Below the pieces are notes generated by a model, which was not told where the DNA came from, did not search any database, and saw nothing but the letters and a program-made list of their open reading frames with translations. From Candidatus Heimdallarchaeota archaeon (GTDB lineage: Archaea; Asgardarchaeota; Heimdallarchaeia; Heimdallarchaeales; Kariarchaeaceae), in the NCBI GenBank assembly GCA_026702845.1, contig JADCLS010000001.1:434001-498000 (forward strand): a DNA stretch of 64,000 nt, in the 5' to 3' direction. How positions within the stretch are numbered: the stretch's first letter is position 1; every line of letters starts with the position of its first letter. Shown in pieces: positions 61,679-64,000 of the stretch. The translations under genes and the position numbers were made by a program.

Positions 61679-62601
61679 GACATCACTTGAGATATATGGG
61701 CTGCAACAGTGCCATGATCAACAAAGCAAAGAGGTTTATTAACAGATTGCAAAGCTGGTCGTTTAAAATACTCCTCTGGAGTTAAGAATATATTATTGGG
61801 GTATAAAGCTTTGTATGTCAATGCTCTCGCAAATTGATCATCAAATTCTCGAACAAAAGGAGTAACAATTGCTTGTTTATTATATTCAATAATTTCTGCC
61901 ATAATATTATATCCTGCACCACAGATTATCAGATCTGCCTGCATAATTACGAGGAATCCGGGGTATGTCAACCGGGATGGAATACACTCAAATATCCTAG
62001 CATTTAGATCTTCTTGTATTGAATCCGCAATTTCCTTTAGGTATGCTATTTCATACATTCCACCAAGATGGATTAGGAATATTGTGAACGTGTTTGATTT
62101 GGAAATTGTGGCAGGATTGATATTTATACCCAGTTTTCTCCATTTCTCAGGAGTTAGGATAAGGTGTCCCGTATAAAGAAAATCATCATGAATATAGGCT
62201 AGATCATGGGTTGATGGGATAATAACTGATATGCCAGTTTTTGATATCAATTTTAGATAATTGTCCATAATTAACTGTTTTGAACGGCGAAATACAAAGA
62301 TAATTGGAATATCTTTGTTCAATATATCTATCAACTCATCCTCCAAACCTGTCAGAAAGCTGTCAATGATGAGGATATCTTGATTTTTCAGAAGTGAATC
62401 TAAAAGCAGCTTTCTTTTACTTGGATCTCTATTGAAGTGAATCTTCAAATTTGAATGATAAACCAATTGCTTTATCAATGGAAAGAGCGGAGAAGATTGA
62501 ATAATTGTGACTTGATGTTTATTCACTAAATCACAAGCGATTGACAGGTTTCGATTGAAATGACCACCACCACTACCAGGTGAATAGATGAGAATACGCA
62601 T
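61675..62601 (-). CDS. GT-B glycosyltransferase, MurG-like
   Basis: A 308-residue protein with the MurG/UDP-glycosyltransferase layout: YSPGSGGGHFNRNLSIACDL at the start (glycine-rich loop), FVFRRSKQ in the middle, FLIHLGGMYE opening the second domain and ICGAGYNIMAEIIEY near the nucleotide-sugar site. Its N-terminal GGGHFNR resembles glycosyltransferases acting on polyprenyl- or glycerolipid acceptors. It is the third gene of the cluster; the radical SAM gene overlaps its stop by 4 bases. Confidence 0.85.
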   Translation of the reverse strand: MRILIYSPGSGGGHFNRNLSIACDLVNKHQVTIIQSSPLFPLIKQLVYHSNLKIHFNRDPSKRKLLLDSLLKNQDILIIDSFLTGLEDELIDILNKDIPIIFVFRRSKQLIMDNYLKLISKTGISVIIPSTHDLAYIHDDFLYTGHLILTPEKWRKLGININPATISKSNTFTIFLIHLGGMYEIAYLKEIADSIQEDLNARIFECIPSRLTYPGFLVIMQADLIICGAGYNIMAEIIEYNKQAIVTPFVREFDDQFARALTYKALYPNNIFLTPEEYFKRPALQSVNKPLCFVDHGTVAAHISQVMS

Positions 62602-62604
62602 AGA

Positions 62605-62832
62605 TCATGACATCTGATCCCAAAAGGCATCATTCTCACCTTCTGGATATTCAATGATTGGAGTAGCACTATCTACGCTTTGATTAGCTTTGGTAGCACA
62701 ATTCATACACATAATCCCATCACTAGTCGCAATCGCATGACGATCACAAATCGGGATCCCACAAGCAGTACAGAAACTAGAATTTGTCATACCACAGGTA
62801 GTATTGCCTTCTAGGAATTCACAGGTTTTCAT
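62605..62832 (-). CDS. Small B-box-like zinc-finger protein
   Basis: A 75-residue protein with several cysteine/histidine pairs: MKTCEF, NTTCGM, SFCTACGIPICDRHA and MCMNCATKA. The spacing (C-x2-C, C-D-R-H, C-x2-C) suits a B-box or AN1-like fold binding one or two zinc ions. It is followed after 3 bases by the MurG-like glycosyltransferase gene. The function is unknown; as a cytoplasmic zinc finger inside a glycan operon it may be an adaptor. Confidence 0.7.
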   Translation of the reverse strand: MKTCEFLEGNTTCGMTNSSFCTACGIPICDRHAIATSDGIMCMNCATKANQSVDSATPIIEYPEGENDAFWDQMS

Positions 62833-62891
62833 ACACTCTAAGAGGTAGATGCTTAATTATTAATGTAACGAGATTGCTAGATTATTTTTGA

Positions 62892-64000
62892 TTAATTATT
62901 GGCCAGTTCAGTATATATAGCATCGAGCTGTTTGCCTCTTTGCTTCCAAGTTTCCTTTTGGATAGATTTCATTGCCAAATTTCCCCTGTTCTCACCTGAT
63001 TGAATTGCATGTATTACTGAGGTGATGAATTCTTCATCCTCTGGGGTTGGAATGAAAAATACTTCACCCTCTTTGAAAATCTCTCGAGATATAGGAAGAT
63101 CTGTTACTATAATATTCTTCCCGCAGGCTGCATACTCATATAATTTGATTGGGTTAGCTCCCATTTCTGTATTCCTGCCTGTTCTTTCAAAGGGTGCTAT
63201 GCAGAAATCAAAACTATTGATAAGTTCAGGTATATTCTTCAAATCTTTCGTTTCTTTCAAGAGTACTAGATGCTCTCTTATTCCCTTCTCCTTAACTACA
63301 TTGCGTAGGTATTTTCTCCATGAGTGTTTACCTTTTCCAGCAACAACTAGTTTGAGATGAGGAAAAGCATCAATGATTGCTTCCAATCCTTGTATTAGAG
63401 AGATAAGTCCTTGCCAAGGTTGTAATGCTCCAATATATCCAAGAATTATTTCATCTCCATTAAATGGATGCAATTCATGATCATACAACTCAATCCTCCG
63501 TTCTTTTGATACTACTTTAGGATAGAAAACAGATGGATTCACTCCATTTCTTAGTATCCGAATCTTCTCAGCCTTAATTCCCTTTCTAATCAAATATTCC
63601 TTGGCAATTTCAGTTACTACAATTATCAGATCTGCCTTTAATGCACAAAATAACTCATTTTGTGCAAGTTTTCTCAAGGATTTATTATTTGATCTAGCAT
63701 ATTTTGGATTGGTGTAAGCCAATTCCATTGATGGTAATCCATTCCACTCATAAATGTATTTGAACCCATATTGATCTCGTTTATTGGCAATGATAACACC
63801 AGCCCATGGACTTCGAGCATGAATTATATCATATTTTTGTAGATTCATCTCGTTAAATTCTTTTCTGTACAACAAACCCTCCTCAATAGGGTCATAAGTA
63901 GTCTCATCAAGTGAGAGCCTTATCCTATGAACCTCAAAAGGGAATTTGAATTCTCTTTTCATTTCCTTGTATTTACACACAAGAGTATAGTTGATGTGAA
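62892..64000 (-). CDS. Partial glycosyltransferase family 4 (runs off the edge)
   Basis: A GT4 enzyme whose frame is open to the right edge, so its 5' end is outside the window. GTG at 63980 is in frame but the preceding codons (HINYTLVCKYKEM) continue the typical first-domain strand, so the true start is likely upstream. Visible are YDIIHARSPWAGVI, the second-domain opening LGYIGALQPWQG and the EMGANPIKLYEYAACGKNII donor site. The last portion (TPEDEEFITSVIHAI) is also standard. It heads the visible part of the minus-strand glycosyltransferase cluster, which continues to 57462. Confidence 0.85.
   Translation of the reverse strand, partial: HINYTLVCKYKEMKREFKFPFEVHRIRLSLDETTYDPIEEGLLYRKEFNEMNLQKYDIIHARSPWAGVIIANKRDQYGFKYIYEWNGLPSMELAYTNPKYARSNNKSLRKLAQNELFCALKADLIIVVTEIAKEYLIRKGIKAEKIRILRNGVNPSVFYPKVVSKERRIELYDHELHPFNGDEIILGYIGALQPWQGLISLIQGLEAIIDAFPHLKLVVAGKGKHSWRKYLRNVVKEKGIREHLVLLKETKDLKNIPELINSFDFCIAPFERTGRNTEMGANPIKLYEYAACGKNIIVTDLPISREIFKEGEVFFIPTPEDEEFITSVIHAIQSGENRGNLAMKSIQKETWKQRGKQLDAIYTELANN

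Noticed and set aside
1..64000. tRNA, rRNA or other structured RNA genes
   Set aside because: All gaps were read for T-loop-like sequence and clover-leaf arms; none was found, though small RNAs such as C/D box RNAs could be missed by eye.
1..64000. Insertion sequences or integrases around the defence island
   Set aside because: No transposase, integrase or terminal inverted repeats were recognised at 39.4 kb or 55-56 kb, so there is no direct sign of how the island moved.

Overview
The window is archaeal, and most likely from an Asgard archaeon (Heimdall-like lineage; inference). A TATA-binding protein, Kae1, F420-0:gamma-glutamyl ligase (CofE) and two geranylgeranyl-reductase-type enzymes mark it as archaeal. 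A Ras/Rab-like small GTPase, two proteins with longin/roadblock-like domains and a CWH43/PGAP2IP-like nuclease-phosphatase point to Asgard. Many single genes have a TATA element 20-30 bases before the start codon (leaderless style), while operon-internal genes often use strong Shine-Dalgarno sequences.

Layout. 0-15 kb: a partial zinc-binding protein, SAH hydrolase, a PAP2 phosphatase, a sugar-type oxidoreductase, tandem geranylgeranyl reductases, a small charged protein, CofE, Kae1, an acetyltransferase, a UroD-family protein, an acidic protein, a longin-like protein and a degenerate receiver protein. 14.4-19 kb: a thioredoxin-reductase-like flavoprotein beside bshC, bshA and bshB, the full gene set for bacillithiol synthesis. 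19-22.6 kb: an operon of GPH sugar transporter, PaaK-like adenylating enzyme and acetyltransferase. 22.6-28.5 kb: exported redox functions, with a DOMON-4Fe4S fusion, its NrfD-like membrane partner and a small zinc ribbon, then an exported thioredoxin-like protein, VKOR and a sugar dehydrogenase. 28.7-38.7 kb: an AddAB-like helicase/nuclease pair, a membrane longin-like protein, a HesB/IscA protein, a split CWH43-like pair, a cytoplasmic sulfite-oxidase-fold enzyme, Nudix and membrane proteins. 38.8 kb: TBP.

39.5-54.6 kb is a defence island. A five-repeat zinc-ribbon protein is followed by a type I restriction-modification operon (hsdM, hsdS, hsdR). Between hsdS and hsdR lies a three-gene cassette: a PD-(D/E)XK nuclease, a Ski2-like SF2 helicase and a HEPN (R-x4-H) protein. 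The first two resemble Hachiman HamA/HamB. The helicase carries a near-perfect PCNA-binding PIP box close to its N-terminus. A second R-x4-H HEPN-like protein, a YgjP-type metallopeptidase, a 59-residue zinc ribbon and a repeat protein follow.

54.6-64 kb: a protein of unknown function, a decayed secreted-protein gene, a coiled-coil protein, the small GTPase, then a long minus-strand cluster of glycosyltransferases, a radical SAM/SPASM protein and accessory proteins running off the right edge.

A recurring feature is apparent AUU initiation. Three genes (starts at 12493, 40791, 44385) have conserved or convincing N-termini that can only be reached from an ATT codon set 8-9 bases after a strong Shine-Dalgarno sequence. 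No tRNA, rRNA, CRISPR array or insertion sequence was seen.
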